Positions 23,380 through 34,134 of a stretch of 64,000 nucleotides of DNA are shown here, piece after piece. This DNA comes from Ulota crispa (Eukaryota; Streptophyta; Bryopsida; Orthotrichales; Orthotrichaceae), in contig OY987249.1 in the NCBI GenBank assembly GCA_963920765.1, forward strand, positions 8,990,817-9,054,816, in the 5' to 3' direction. Under the pieces are notes generated by a model. It worked only from the letters and a program-made list of their open reading frames with translations, had not been told where the DNA came from and ran no database searches. Within the stretch, counting starts at the first letter, position 1. Each line of letters opens with the position of its first letter. The translations under genes were made by a program, and so were the position numbers.

Positions 23380-23768
23380 AAGGATAATTGTCTTTGTTTG
23401 TTTTGGAGATGCTTGAAACTTGTTATGCAAAATGGCTGAATTTGTGTACAAAATACATGTTACTTCACAGCTAATGATTCCCCTTCCAAATCCATGATCA
23501 CAATTTCATAAATGAGCCTACAATGCAATCGAAACAAATAGCTACCATCTAATACAATGAAAATGTTTAGTTCCAAATATTGACCAAAAATCATGTTGAA
23601 TGAAAGAGAAGTTGAAAATGAATGAACTCTAACTTACAACAAATACATTTGTTGTAAAACCTAAACCCTAAAACAAATTGAGATTTTGTTAGATGATGAA
23701 CTTTTAGTACAAACTACAAAGGGTCCTCACTACAAAGGGAGTGCTGAAGAGAAATCTTGACTTTATGC

Positions 23769-24137
23769 TTAACCCTTGAACGTTGGATGTGTGGCTGTGC
23801 CTGCACTCTACAGTGATTTTTATAGTGGTGTGGTAGGTGCCCACCCATTAGAATTTCGTTTCTTAAAGTTGCAAAAGTCAACAGTGCACAATGCCCTCAT
23901 AAAAAGTGCAAGATGGGCAGCATGGGACCTCACACCATGTCTCTGAATCTTCTCACAATTTGGGTTATCGAAAAATATGTGTGCATTTTTTGAGATCATT
24001 TTTGCATTCCATGATGCATCATGTGTCTATGATCACTTCTACAAAAAATTGGCTGAAAAAACAACTTTTTTTTGTGACTTTGCTGTTTTTTGGTGGCTAT
24101 AGGACGATTTTTGTCCCTTTTGACGTCTAAGGGTTAA
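23769..24137. mobile_element. TTAA-c MITE, about 369 bp
   Basis: It runs from TTAACCCTTGAACGTTGGA to TTTTGACGTCTAAGGGTTAA. Its middle matches 48835-49223, for example in GATGGGCAGCATGGGACC and CATGATGCATCATG. Confidence 0.8.
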
Positions 24138-24423
24138 TTTATTGCCCATTAATCTAATGTGACAACTTGTCATAAGCTCTTTTGTGCACTATTCATCACA
24201 CTTTTTGATGTGCAACAAATATGCTTGCAATAGAGCTTCTACAAAAAAAAATTGAAATATGATTTGGAAAAAATTCAAATTGGACACTAAAACTAACTTT
24301 AGACTACAGCTTCTTCAACTAAAAAAACTAAAACAATCGAATCTTTACATTCAATAAAATTTCAAAATTTCTTAAACACCCAAATTTGGTGCTTCAAACA
24401 TTTAAGGATTAACAAGAGTTAGG

Positions 24424-24597
24424 TTCAACAATGTTGCTCGACCCAATCTACAGCTCAAGTCCCACCATTTCTTACATAATTATAATACTCTTCGTTTTTT
24501 TTAACATGACTTTTCGTCTTATAAACACAACAAAGTTGAGATCTCGTTTTTAGGTGGAACTTGCAGAAATGGGACGCATGAACTGCTCCAAATGCCG
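24424..24597. repeat. Fragment of a P-family element
   Basis: It resembles the right half of 20874-21270: AAGTCCCACCATT, then GGACTTGCAGAAATGGGAC as in 19190-19210. The left half is missing. Confidence 0.45.
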
Positions 24598-24923
24598 TGG
24601 TTGATGTGACTTTACTAGCAAATAATTACACCACATGAGGGTCTACAACCAAGTCATGAGATGATATGCATGTGAGGATACTTTACAAATAAGGGCGCAA
24701 AATCACTAAAAAAAACACAGTTGGAAGCCCAACAATGCAAATCAATAGCACATTTAAAGTGCTGCTACTGCCCTACTATATGACCAATATGGCCAATGCA
24801 TCCTAACCTTTAGAGCTGAGGAAAATATGCAGTGGAGGATCCAATGCATCGTGAAAAGAGTAGCAAGAAAAAGATGCTGTGCCCAGGCGTATGAGCGTCG
24901 CTCTTGGCGAGGAGTTCTTCGTA
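24598..24923. other. Intergenic, nothing recognised
   Basis: No repeats, RNA genes or coding signals that I can support. Confidence 0.4.
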
Positions 24924-25240
24924 AGAGCATCTCCACCGGTTGAGACTCTGCTCAAAGTTTTCCATCTGGTCTGGTTAGGCCTGAAGGCTCCCAATCTTCA
25001 GCTATGCTTTTTGAAAAGGTGGCCTAACATTCCCAGACACCCCAAAAATAAGTAGTTGACCACTTATTTAGGAAAGTAGAGGATAAAGCTCACTGAAGTT
25101 AAGGTGAATAGTACATGAATAGTGATTTGAAGAGTGGCTTGTTAGACTTGCCAAATAAGTGAGTTTGAGAGGGTCTTGAGAGGGGCCTAGTTACTTTTCA
25201 TCCACTTTGAGCAAGCCAGAGTCACTTGAGGAGATGCTCT
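24924..25240. mobile_element. GCATC-family MITE, 317 bp
   Basis: It runs from AGAGCATCTCCACCGG to GAGGAGATGCTCT, with GAGTCTGGCTTG-type pairing further in. The flanks show no clear target duplication. Confidence 0.7.
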
Positions 25241-25362
25241 AAGTCAGAGATTGAGCAACACTGAAGCAACCAATAATTAGCAGTAACATGCAATCGATTG
25301 GCAGTCGGTAGCAAGCACCCAAAACAAACAGCATCCTTGGTATCGTTGGTATGTCCCAACTA

Positions 25363-26100
25363 CAGTGGTGCATGCATGGATAAGGTCAACGCTTCAAGAT
25401 AGAGAAAAATGTTAAGGGCATCCGCAATGCAGACCCTAGGAATAGGCCCTCTACCAAGAAACACCAGACTGTTTCACAAGGGTTTTCAAGTTTTCATTTT
25501 ATTTCCATGTACAACACTTCAATGCAAACTCGTTATAATGGTCTGCACATGAAAACTTAACTAAGTGGTAGATGACATGTGGAGGCTAGGAACAAGGCTA
25601 GGAAATATTCTTATCAATTTTGTCATGGCAAAAGTAACAAGACTCTTTCAAGGACAAGAAAATCAACAAAATTTGCCATTTTGAGCCATTTGCATGCTGA
25701 GGTCTTGGAAGCACACATGTCTATGAAGGTTACATTGCATTGCATGATTAATTGAAACGCCAATACAATACCGATGTAGTTGTTGATACCTGTTGCATTG
25801 CAAATGCTCTAACCATATTCAAATATCAATCATAAACAAGCACTCCACTTGCATTGTTTTCCCTAATTTTGGTCGTTGCAATTCTAGAGGTACTTTTCCA
25901 TCCATGTTTGTATCTCATGAACCAAACGTCTTTCTCGTTGATGAGTTAAGATGGACATTGGCCAAAAACAAGCGTTGATTGTATGCAAGCACTTCACCTT
26001 TACCAAGCTCATATTATATATTTTGAGCAAAAGGGAAATGGGACTTTGATCCTATTTGATCGTTTTAGCTACAAAGGTTGATGTTAACCAAGCACCACTG
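25363..26100. mobile_element. TA-flanked MITE with CAGTGGTGC ends (Tc1/mariner-like), carrying an insertion
   Basis: The ends CAGTGGTGC and GCACCACTG are each bordered by TA, the target duplication of the Tc1/mariner/pogo group. Further in, GGATAAGGTCAAC pairs with GTTGATGTTAACC. It matches 39333-39652 along its length except for the inner GCATC-type insertion at 25413-25812. Confidence 0.75.
25413..25812. mobile_element. GCATC-like MITE nested in the TA-flanked element
   Basis: The left end TTAAGGGCATCCGCAATGC and right end GCATTGCAAATGCTCTAA are inverted copies. The block is absent from the sister element at 39333-39652, which supports a later insertion. Confidence 0.65.
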
Positions 26101-26102
26101 TA

Positions 26103-27137
26103 GTCATAATTTCAGTAGTATTTTGCCCTTTGGGAATGTCCCCTGCATACAACTTTGTCAAATTCAAACTGCATACTAGGAGGAAGGGATGGTTGTGCTA
26201 AATATGCAGAGAAAAGGCTACCATTCTCAATAGAGACTGCAAGAATCATTCCTCCCAAGCGACAAACTCAAACTTGAGATAGAAATCAATGATCAAAATA
26301 CATTATGAAATTAATTAATTTCAAGAAAAACGCTGTCAATTTGGTCATTTTTGTGTAGACTTGGAAGTGTTAATTCAAACATTTTTTTGTCAATTCAAAC
26401 ATTTTTTTGTAAATATAGATAGGTTTTGTAGATTCAGATGTGTTGATTTGGACACTATTTTCTTGTAGTTAACTAGCAGTTTCAGGGTGAGAGACCTAAA
26501 GATGCAGCATTAATGGTACTAGTGTAGCTCACAGAAAAAAACAATGTAACTTGCAAAATTACAAGAAACTACAAGAACAATCACACCTTTCCAAGACTAA
26601 AACTTCTATGAAGAATGAGAAGTTGTGGAGTGGAAATAGGAGCCACTGGGAATGCTTCTCCATGAACAACATGTGGCCCTCCTTTTGTGGGCAGTGGAGA
26701 ATGGAGAATGAGTTCACCTCAAAAATGATGATACAATAAGAAAACAAGTTCCATTCACACAATCAAGGTTTCCAACTACAAAGAAGGTAAAAACAAGAAG
26801 AGCAAGATGAAAAAAAAGACACACATCATATATACTTCACATGCCAAAACTAATCCACGCCCATTCTTCTCCTCCAGAAGTGAAGAAAAAAACTTCTCAA
26901 CCGTCGAGAGAATGAGACCTCTTGAGAAGGTGCCACGTCCCCATTCCCTGAAAACTGAGAATGAGGTGAAGCTACCCCTTATATCTAAATTCGAAAGTGG
27001 CTAAGAAGAAGATTCAGTTTACAAAGAAAGAACAGTACATGCGGGAGAGCATAAATGTCGTCAGAACCAAGAGAGTAGGATTACGTGAAAAAACAGCAGG
27101 ATTCATATTTAGAGTGGGCACAAAATTGGAGTGGTAT
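26103..27137. other. Downstream region of LHCB6 copy B
   Basis: AT-rich DNA with a short tandem pair (TCAATTCAAACATTTTTTTG) at about 26370-26412. The small frames at 26551-26762 show no family signature. The part nearest 27137 is probably the 3' UTR of copy B. Confidence 0.4.
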
Positions 27138-28335
27138 TTAGAGGCCAAGAGGGGTCAGAGGGGTCAGCCCCTGCCCGGCCTCGAGGAAGAAGATGAGCAT
27201 CGCCACCATCGCCAGGCGCGCGTGCTTGATTTCGGCGAGTTGCAACCTCTCCAGCTTCGAGAAGTCGGGCACGTACTGTCCACCATTAACGGATCCAGCC
27301 AGTGCAAGCGGGTCAAAGAATTTGCCTCCGGGGTAGCCCTGCAGCCCCGTGGAGTTGTTGAAATTCTCAGCAGTTCGTGACCACGGCGTCGCCCACTCCA
27401 CGGCTTGCGTGCCAGGGTTCAAAAAGTCGATCCACCTCTTCGTCTCCACCCATCCCATCAACAACAGTTGTGTACCGAGCAGACTGCCGAACGAGAACGG
27501 CGCTACGGCAGATGGCTCGGCACCAGCTTCGAACCACGGCACACCGCTCCATCCCTGCCCGATAAGAATCCCCACCACCGCGGTCATCGCCCATCGCCCG
27601 TGGATCAGCTCCGCCTCTCTGTACCACTTCAGCGATGAGGGGTCCCTGCCTAATCCCAAGGGATCGAATCCGTAGTCACCTGGCAGCCTGCACACACAGC
27701 CATACTTTCATCAGAATTGTATTCACTCACTCGGCTTCATAATCCCGGTGCAATTCCCACACGTTCATCGACAAGGAGATTATTTGGGTTTACTAGGTAG
27801 TGAACTCACTACCATCACCACATCCAAAAGTGGTAAAATCAGTGTAATACCACTTTGCAATTTTCCAAAGTAGTAAATATACCGATTTTACCACGTGATG
27901 GTAGTGAGTTCACTACCTAGTAAACCCAAATAATCACCTTGTATATTTGCCTTCCCTTCAAGGCCAAAACTACATACATTGTACAGTAACGCCGTCCGAG
28001 TATACGACAAGAGAGGAAGCATTTCACCAGCATTGACAAAGCTAATCTCAAAATTGATGTTGGGCAATTTAGAAGCCATGCGAGACTTACGAGCTGTCGA
28101 GCCACTCGGGGTCGACCAAGTTGCCGCCGCCTCGGACACCAGGAAGCCACGACTTCTTGCCTCCGGTAGGCTTGGCGCTGAACTTCTTAGTGGCCATGGC
28201 CACCACGCGGCTCACATTCTTGATGCCGAACGACACCACGGGGCTGGCCTGCAAGCTCCGTGACGACCCCACGAAGGAGGATCTCGCGACCGATGCGGTA
28301 GTCTGCGACACCGATGCGCTGCTCGCCACCGCCAT
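27138..28335 (-). CDS. LHCB6: CP24, minor PSII antenna protein, copy B
   Basis: This is a second, intact CP24 gene in opposite orientation, tail to tail with copy A. Exons are 28335-28091 and 27687-27138; exon lengths (245 and 550 bp) and intron position equal those of copy A, giving 264 residues. By eye about 11 residues differ, among them [12 protein letters not shown] against [12 protein letters not shown] and SLPGDYGF against SLTGDYGF, where Pro is the residue usual in CP24. All LHC helix motifs and pigment ligands are kept. The intron is 403 bp rather than 121 bp, in part because of a palindromic insertion (27771-27942). Both copies look functional, so this is a recent duplication. Confidence 0.95.
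27771..27942. mobile_element. 172-bp palindromic MITE in the LHCB6 copy B intron
   Basis: The outer arms ACAAGG(A/T)GATTATTTGGG pair for about 45 bp (through TTTACTAGGTAGTGAACTCAC), followed by further imperfect pairing. It is absent from the copy A intron, so it arrived after the duplication. Confidence 0.8.
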
Positions 28336-28449
28336 CGCTGCAAGCTTTTCTCTCTTGCGTGTCAAATGTTGTGATATAAGCTTATGGTGAGTTCTACAAT
28401 GCAACAATCGTGTGTGTGTTGACAGAGAGGGAGAGTGACGGCGATTTGC

Positions 28450-28570
28450 ATATAGTTGGACTACTGGGTATAGCTGGTGTTGTGGGACGCGAATTGCCGC
28501 GAGCGTGCGGTAGCGGCAGGCGAGGAGTGATACGCGATTGGCCTTATCGGTCTTACCGGCTTGGGATTGG
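28450..28570 (-). promoter_or_regulatory. LHCB6 copy B promoter elements
   Basis: Read on the minus strand: CCAAT at 28570-28566, GATAAGG at 28548-28542 and a TATA-like CTATATG near 28455-28449. Order and spacing resemble copy A. Upstream homology extends to about 28700. Confidence 0.55.
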
Positions 28571-28909
28571 ACTGAGTTGGAGCAGTGTATCCTTCTCGGC
28601 CACTGGTGGCCTGCCATGTGGATTGGGTACGGTCTTGGAAAGAGGTGCAGCCAGTGCTGGCCTATGGCTTCCACACGACTCAATGATTTTGGGAGAATTT
28701 TGAGTTCCGAAACCCTGCAATCGCGGAGGAGATTTCATTAGGGAGTGTTTGAGGTCTGGTGGGCTGTTCTATTGGGCCCAGAGATCCTTCTTGAGCAAAT
28801 GGAATGGGAGTATCTTCCATGCAAGTCTCTCTGTATACTTGCCTACTCAAATCAATGGTGGACATTTTTTGCAAGTTTATTGGCGACCACCTTCGCACTA
28901 CTGTTGCAG

Positions 28910-29240
28910 AAGGTAGGAGGCTCATAAACCGACCATCCAAGGGCTGAAACTGAATTTTGGGGAGGTGAACCTTCTTCAAATATTCTTCAAATATTTTTCA
29001 GCAAATTCGATAAGAGGAATTGGCATCTAATCCGAGTTGTTTCATATTTTTTGGAGTTTTGTGAAATTAGTTATGAATTTTTGAAGTTGAAGTGGCGTAG
29101 GGCTCTAAAATTGTCCACTCCCTGAAATGTACACTGCTTGTACATTGTTGAAGCCTATGACAAACAAACATGTACAAACAAAGTACCTTTAAGAATGTGG
29201 ATGGTTTTAGAGCCTGAGCAAAACATGAGCCTCCTACCTT
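28910..29240. mobile_element. AAGGTAG-family MITE (H type), about 330 bp
   Basis: The ends AAGGTAGGAGGCTCATAAA and GAGCCTCCTACCTT are inverted. The body matches, inverted, 36132-36451 (CCATCCAAGGGCTGAAACTG, AGTTATGAATTTTTGAAG). Confidence 0.75.
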
Positions 29241-30127
29241 AATCCAAACACAGGTAAAAAACAACGTCCTATATGGTTGCATGTTTTATGACTGCAAAAC
29301 GACTATGATGTGACTAAAAAATGATTGACATTGAAATAGTTGTTCTTTAGTCATTCTTTTGAATGGTTCATCTGAAACTCTCCACAGAATTGTATTCTTA
29401 TAAATTTATAAGTACATTCTCATCCATAAGTGGATGAGGTTGTTGTTGTGTCTGACATCTTTTAGCTGGGGTAGTGGTTTAGTCATATGCCCAAAACATG
29501 AGTTTATAGTATTACTAAGGTGTTACTAATGAACTACTAAAGAGTTACAACTTTCGTTCACATCATTTTCATGCAGAAACACATCATTCACGGTTTTCTC
29601 TCAAAATTTTGGGACTGCTCGATAGCATTATTTTAAACTCTATTCTTCTTGTTCTCTTGAGACTATGTGAACGCACACTATTGCAGCAGTCATTTTTTAG
29701 TTGTTTAGCATGTTTTGTGGCACTACTAGTTTACTACTAGGATATGACTTCTATAATTAAATTTGTTTTGAGTAAGTAGGTTAATGAAGTTGTTAGGGGA
29801 ATAAGTGGCCTAGGGTTGAATGTTGCGCTAGGTACTAGTTCTATACTTACTAATGTGCAACTAATCCATGACTAATAAAAGGCTTTAATGTGATTTTTAT
29901 GTGCAACTAATTGAAGACTAATAAATGACTTCTACATGGTTCTGCCTCTCATGTTGAGTTAATGTTATTTTTTCTATCGCATTAATTTAATGACTAGGAT
30001 TTGATCTTATTTTATAGGTCATGGGTGAGGAGCAAGGAATGTTTTAGGACTTGGGATTTAGGGGTTTAGGGTTTAATGGGAGTTAAAGGAAAGTGGTCAT
30101 AGATAATATGTCACCACATTAGTTAAA

Positions 30128-30270
30128 TAAGTACAAAATGACTACAAAATGACTACAAAATGACTACATAATGACTACATAATGCCTACATAATGACTAC
30201 ATAATGCCTACATAATGACTATATAATGCTTACATAATGACTATATAATGACTACATAATGACTATAAGA
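30128..30270. repeat. Minisatellite of ATGACTACATA-type units
   Basis: About a dozen 11-bp units (ATGACTACAAA, ATGACTACATA, ATGCCTACATA, ATGACTATATA) follow each other with little spacer. They lie inside the 4.4 kb element. Confidence 0.85.
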
Positions 30271-31123
30271 CCACTATGGAAGAACCCAATTATAGTCATG
30301 CATTTGTTGTCACTTAGAAGTTCATGGGTTTTTTTCTTCTACTATTATTATTAGAATATAACTTGAGCAAATTATTTTGGGATTTACGGTGCAATTTTCT
30401 TTTCGGGCCTACATATTGTGGCTTTCAAAACAAGAAAGGTCTTGCTCTACCTATTCCAATTCCAACCAACTATTTGAAAGGGGTGTAGTTTGGTTAGCTC
30501 ATTAGACTATATGTTTAAGAGTTTAGTCGTATTTTCGTTTTACAAGAGTTGTAGTTAGGTCACTATAATCTTCTCCAAGCATGTGCTAGTTGTACATTAG
30601 TTGTATTTGAGTCATACGTTCAATACATTATTATTATTAATGTTATTGTTATTATTATTTTTATTATTATTATGAATTATCATAATAATTAACAATTTAA
30701 AAGCTATAACTAAAGCTCTTTGAAAGATTAAAAAATAATGTTTCATAAATATATATACATATATGTTATCATGATTTTGATTATTTTTTAAAGATAGAAG
30801 TAAAACAAAATTAAAAAAGAAATCATTTAAAAATAAAAAATAAAATTTATACATTCAAATATTAGAAGTTAAAACTTAAAAATGCTTTACAATAATTTTA
30901 GCATGTAAATAGTTCATTTTGATGCGAATTTGTGTTTTAAACATATTGTTGACGTTAAATTGGCCAAAAATAATGATCTAAGTTTTAATAGCAATCATCC
31001 AAAAAACCAAGTTGTAGTTTTTGAGTTAGTTTGAACCCTCCATTGCAATTAGGGTTGGTAGTTTGTAAAGTGACAATGCAGCAGCCGCCTTTAAGTTTAG
31101 GGTTTAGCTCTAAGGACTTGATT

Positions 31124-31450
31124 TGTTGGCTCTCTGCTCTTTAGAGAGTTTGTCAACTCTGTACACTTGTCAAAGTTTGTTGGCTCTATGCTCTTTAGAG
31201 AGTTTGTCGACTCTGTACACTTGTCAAAGTTTGTTGGCTCTGCGCTCTTTTTTGGTTTGCTTGCTCCTCATTTTTCTTAGGTTTGTTTGCTTTGCGCTCT
31301 TCAATCTCAAGTTTACTTGCTCCTCACTTCTCTTAGGTTTGCTTGCTCCGCGCTTTTCTCAAGTTTGTTGGCTTTGTGCACTTGTTAAGGTTTGTTGGCT
31401 CCATGCACTTCTCTGGTTTTGTTGGCTCTATATTCTTTGCACGTTTGTTT
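31124..31450. repeat. Minisatellite of TTTGTTGGCTCTG-type units
   Basis: Two nearly identical units of about 65 bp (TTAGAGAGTTTGTC, CTCTGTACACTTGTCAAAG) are followed by shorter, diverged repeats of (T)TTGCTTGCTCC / TTTGTTGGCTCT. The 132-residue frame across it is a translation of the repeat. Confidence 0.8.
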
Positions 31451-31597
31451 GCTTTGCGCACTACTCGCAATTAACTATTTTTGCATTTGGTCAAGTGCAA
31501 TCTTCGTGCATCCAGCTATAACTAAAATGTTCAAATTGACCTAGCAGAGATCCACATGTGGGTGATATTTTTTATAGTTTTCCTTAAGAAATTAATT

Positions 31598-32062
31598 GAT
31601 TATTTTAAAATTTAGTTAATATTTAATTGATTTTTTAATTAAATAATTATTTACTTTTTAAAATTCCCCTCCCTGCCTTCAGACCCCACGGATGTGCGCA
31701 GGGTTAAGAGGAAGGGGGGAGGGATACAAATGAGGGCTCACGGGTGGAACTTATATAGTTCTTTTTTTTCTTTTTTCTTTTTTCTTTTTTCTTTTTTTTT
31801 CTATTTTTTTTATTATGCCATGTGTCTTTGCATGGGCAGAGACCTGCCCATGCAAGGACACGAGGCAAAACCAGAAAATTCAAAAAAAAAAAAAAAACTA
31901 TATAAGTTCTATTCGTGAGCCCTCATTTGTATCCCTCCCCCCTTCCTCTCAACCCCACGCACATCCGTGGGGTCTGAAGGCAAGGAGGGGAAATTTAAAA
32001 AAATAAAAAATTATTTAATTAATAAATTAATTAAAAATTAACTAAAATTTAATTAAAATTTC
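31598..32062. repeat. Long near-perfect palindrome (foldback), about 460 bp
   Basis: The arms 31598-31765 and about 31894-32062 pair with few mismatches, e.g. GACCCCACGGATGTGCG and AGGGATACAAATGAGGGCTC. A second stem, GTCTTTGCATGGGCAG / CTGCCCATGCAAGGAC, lies at the centre between a pyrimidine-rich and an A-rich run. A transcript would form a very long hairpin. It is probably a foldback transposon inserted into the larger element. Confidence 0.85.
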
Positions 32063-33848
32063 AAATAAAAAAGTTGAAAAAAATAAATAAATCCCCACTT
32101 GCGGGGCAAACTTTGCCAATTGCCCTTCCTTATGGAGGTGAAGTACATTTTGCTCGTACAATCATAAGAGCAATTTTATATGGTCAAGTGCAAAATCAGC
32201 TAATTGCGTGTGTCTTGTCAATGTTTGTTGGCTTTACGCGTTACAACATTGTAACTTGTTTTTAGGCTGTGCTTTCATTGTTTATATGAGATTGCTGAAA
32301 TTGCAGGCGTGTGCAAATGATGTTGACTGGGTTTAGAAAGCAGTGTGTATGATAGTTTGTGAGTGCTAAATGAACAATGGATATACTTTGAGGTTTTGAA
32401 AACCTTGAACCACATATTTAAATTTTACATAGTATTCGCACTGAATCGTGAGTGAATAACAACCGTAAATCGACCGGATTGTAATTACATGGCGACTACT
32501 CCTTAACTGCATTGCAGCTGAATTGCGATTGTATTGTGATTGTAATGGGACTTCGTATGGAATGTATAATGACTATATTGTGACTGTAATGTAACTTGAC
32601 TACATTGTAATGTTGTTATGTCTAAATGATGTCTGCATTTGTGACTAGTTTGTGACTCTAGTTTGTGACTAAATTTTGTATGCTTGTGTGAATGGTTGGT
32701 GATTGTATTCTGTTTGAGGAGTTACTGCATTGTGAATCCCAAATCTCATGTGGCTGTATGACGACTATGTCGTCACTTCAAGTTTGCTTCAACCACTATA
32801 TAGTGACTGGGTTGAGACTACTTTATAATAATTAATTTGCCAACATTGTAACTAAAAATGACGACTATGTGCTGACTAATATAGAACTACCCGCTACCAT
32901 TACTAGTAAATTGCACTATTTCTACACAACAAGCAGTTATCCCAAACCCTAAACGCCCAAAATCCAACAGTAATCAACTTAAGAACAACTAAAATATGAC
33001 TAACTGGAATGTACAAACAACTAGAAAATGACTAACTAAGCACTACAAAATGAATGTAAGTGCTCGTTGGAGCACCGTGGCACCTTGATTCAAAACTAAC
33101 AAACAACTAATATATGATTAATGAAAACTATGGGCTCACTTATCCGTTACCGATACATGATTAAATGAGAATTATGTGATCACTTATCCGTTACTGATAT
33201 ATGACTAAATGATAATTGTGTTGTTACTTATCCGTTACTGAATGTGGATTGGCGTTTTGATAACAAATGTGGATTTTACAAAGCAGTTACTAAGATCAAG
33301 ACACGTTGCCACATGATAGTTTCATTTTGTCAGTGGAAACGTAATGGCACCATTGCAAATTGGGAAAATTTAAATGCCTTTAAGAAAAAAAGAGCAATTG
33401 GGTTCAAGAAAGATAGAACAATTCTTTCTTCCCAATAAAGACAAAGCCAGCATGACATAAAGGATGAGATACTATAATGTCCTAAATGACTGAATGACAA
33501 AAACTACTAAACAACTAAAAAATGACTAAATCGTTACCAAATGAGACCAGTCATGATACAATCATTCAGCGGGAAATGACTCATTTTTTAGTCATTTGTA
33601 ATAGTCATATAGGACGCTGTTTTTTACCTATGAAAACTTGCACGTTTGAGTATATTGGACAAGCAAGAAGAAATCAATTGCTCTTTTTTACATTTCTTTG
33701 AACAAGCACCCAGGCTACAAGAGTCTCTATCTCTATAACAATAACTTGGTTTTCAACTAAGGTGTTATACCTATTCACATTTTTGAAGAGTAGTTTCTCC
33801 TTGTACAAAGCCTTGTTCCTTATGATCCAAAGTCAACAAACAAATATT

Positions 33849-34134
33849 CTAAGGGGTGCTTTGTACTACATTGCACATCCCATATTTGCAAATCCCACCT
33901 AAATGCAAGATCTTAGTATCATTGAATTATTAAGAGCAAAAAAAAATATTAAAAAAGTCATGAATATTTTATGCAATAATATTGGTGAGACTTGGGCTGA
34001 AAGTTGGGTTTAGCAAAATGATCAACCCAAATTTTGAGTGATATCCCACATTCTTTGGCCCCAAAACTTCCAAAAAGTAATGCCATATAAGCAATCAAGA
34101 TGTGGAACATGGGATGTAGTGTGAACCTCCCTTG
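33849..34134. mobile_element. P-family element, inverted, partly decayed
   Basis: It contains GGTGCTTTGTAC..CACATCCCA at the left and GGGATGTAGTGTGAACCTCCC at the right. The middle matches the reverse strand of 18200-18340. Confidence 0.55.

Larger units (their letters stand above)
22788..24412. mobile_element. TTAA-d relative carrying two later insertions
   Basis: The outer ends are TTAACCCCTAAATGCCCAAG (22788) and TTGGTGCTTCAAACATTTAA..TTAA (24412). Inside lie a GCATC MITE (22993-23379) and a TTAA-c MITE (23769-24137), with unassigned sequence between. Confidence 0.6.
29252..33629. mobile_element. 4.4 kb element with matching inverted ends and TGACTA-rich flanks
   Basis: The left end AGGTAAAAAACAACGTCCTA and the right end TAGGACGCTGTTTTTTACCT are inverted copies, followed inward by TATATG. 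The about 1 kb next to each end is rich in TGACTA/ACTAC words, as in the subterminal repeats of CACTA or MULE elements. The centre holds minisatellites and a long palindrome. I find no transposase frame, so it is non-autonomous or decayed. A clean target duplication is not visible. Confidence 0.55.

Noticed and set aside
30128-30270. CRISPR-like array
   Set aside because: The 11-bp units have no unique spacers and the genome is eukaryotic; it is a minisatellite.
31123-31521. 132-residue frame rich in Leu, Ser, Cys
   Set aside because: It translates a minisatellite of about 65-bp and shorter units; no independent coding evidence.
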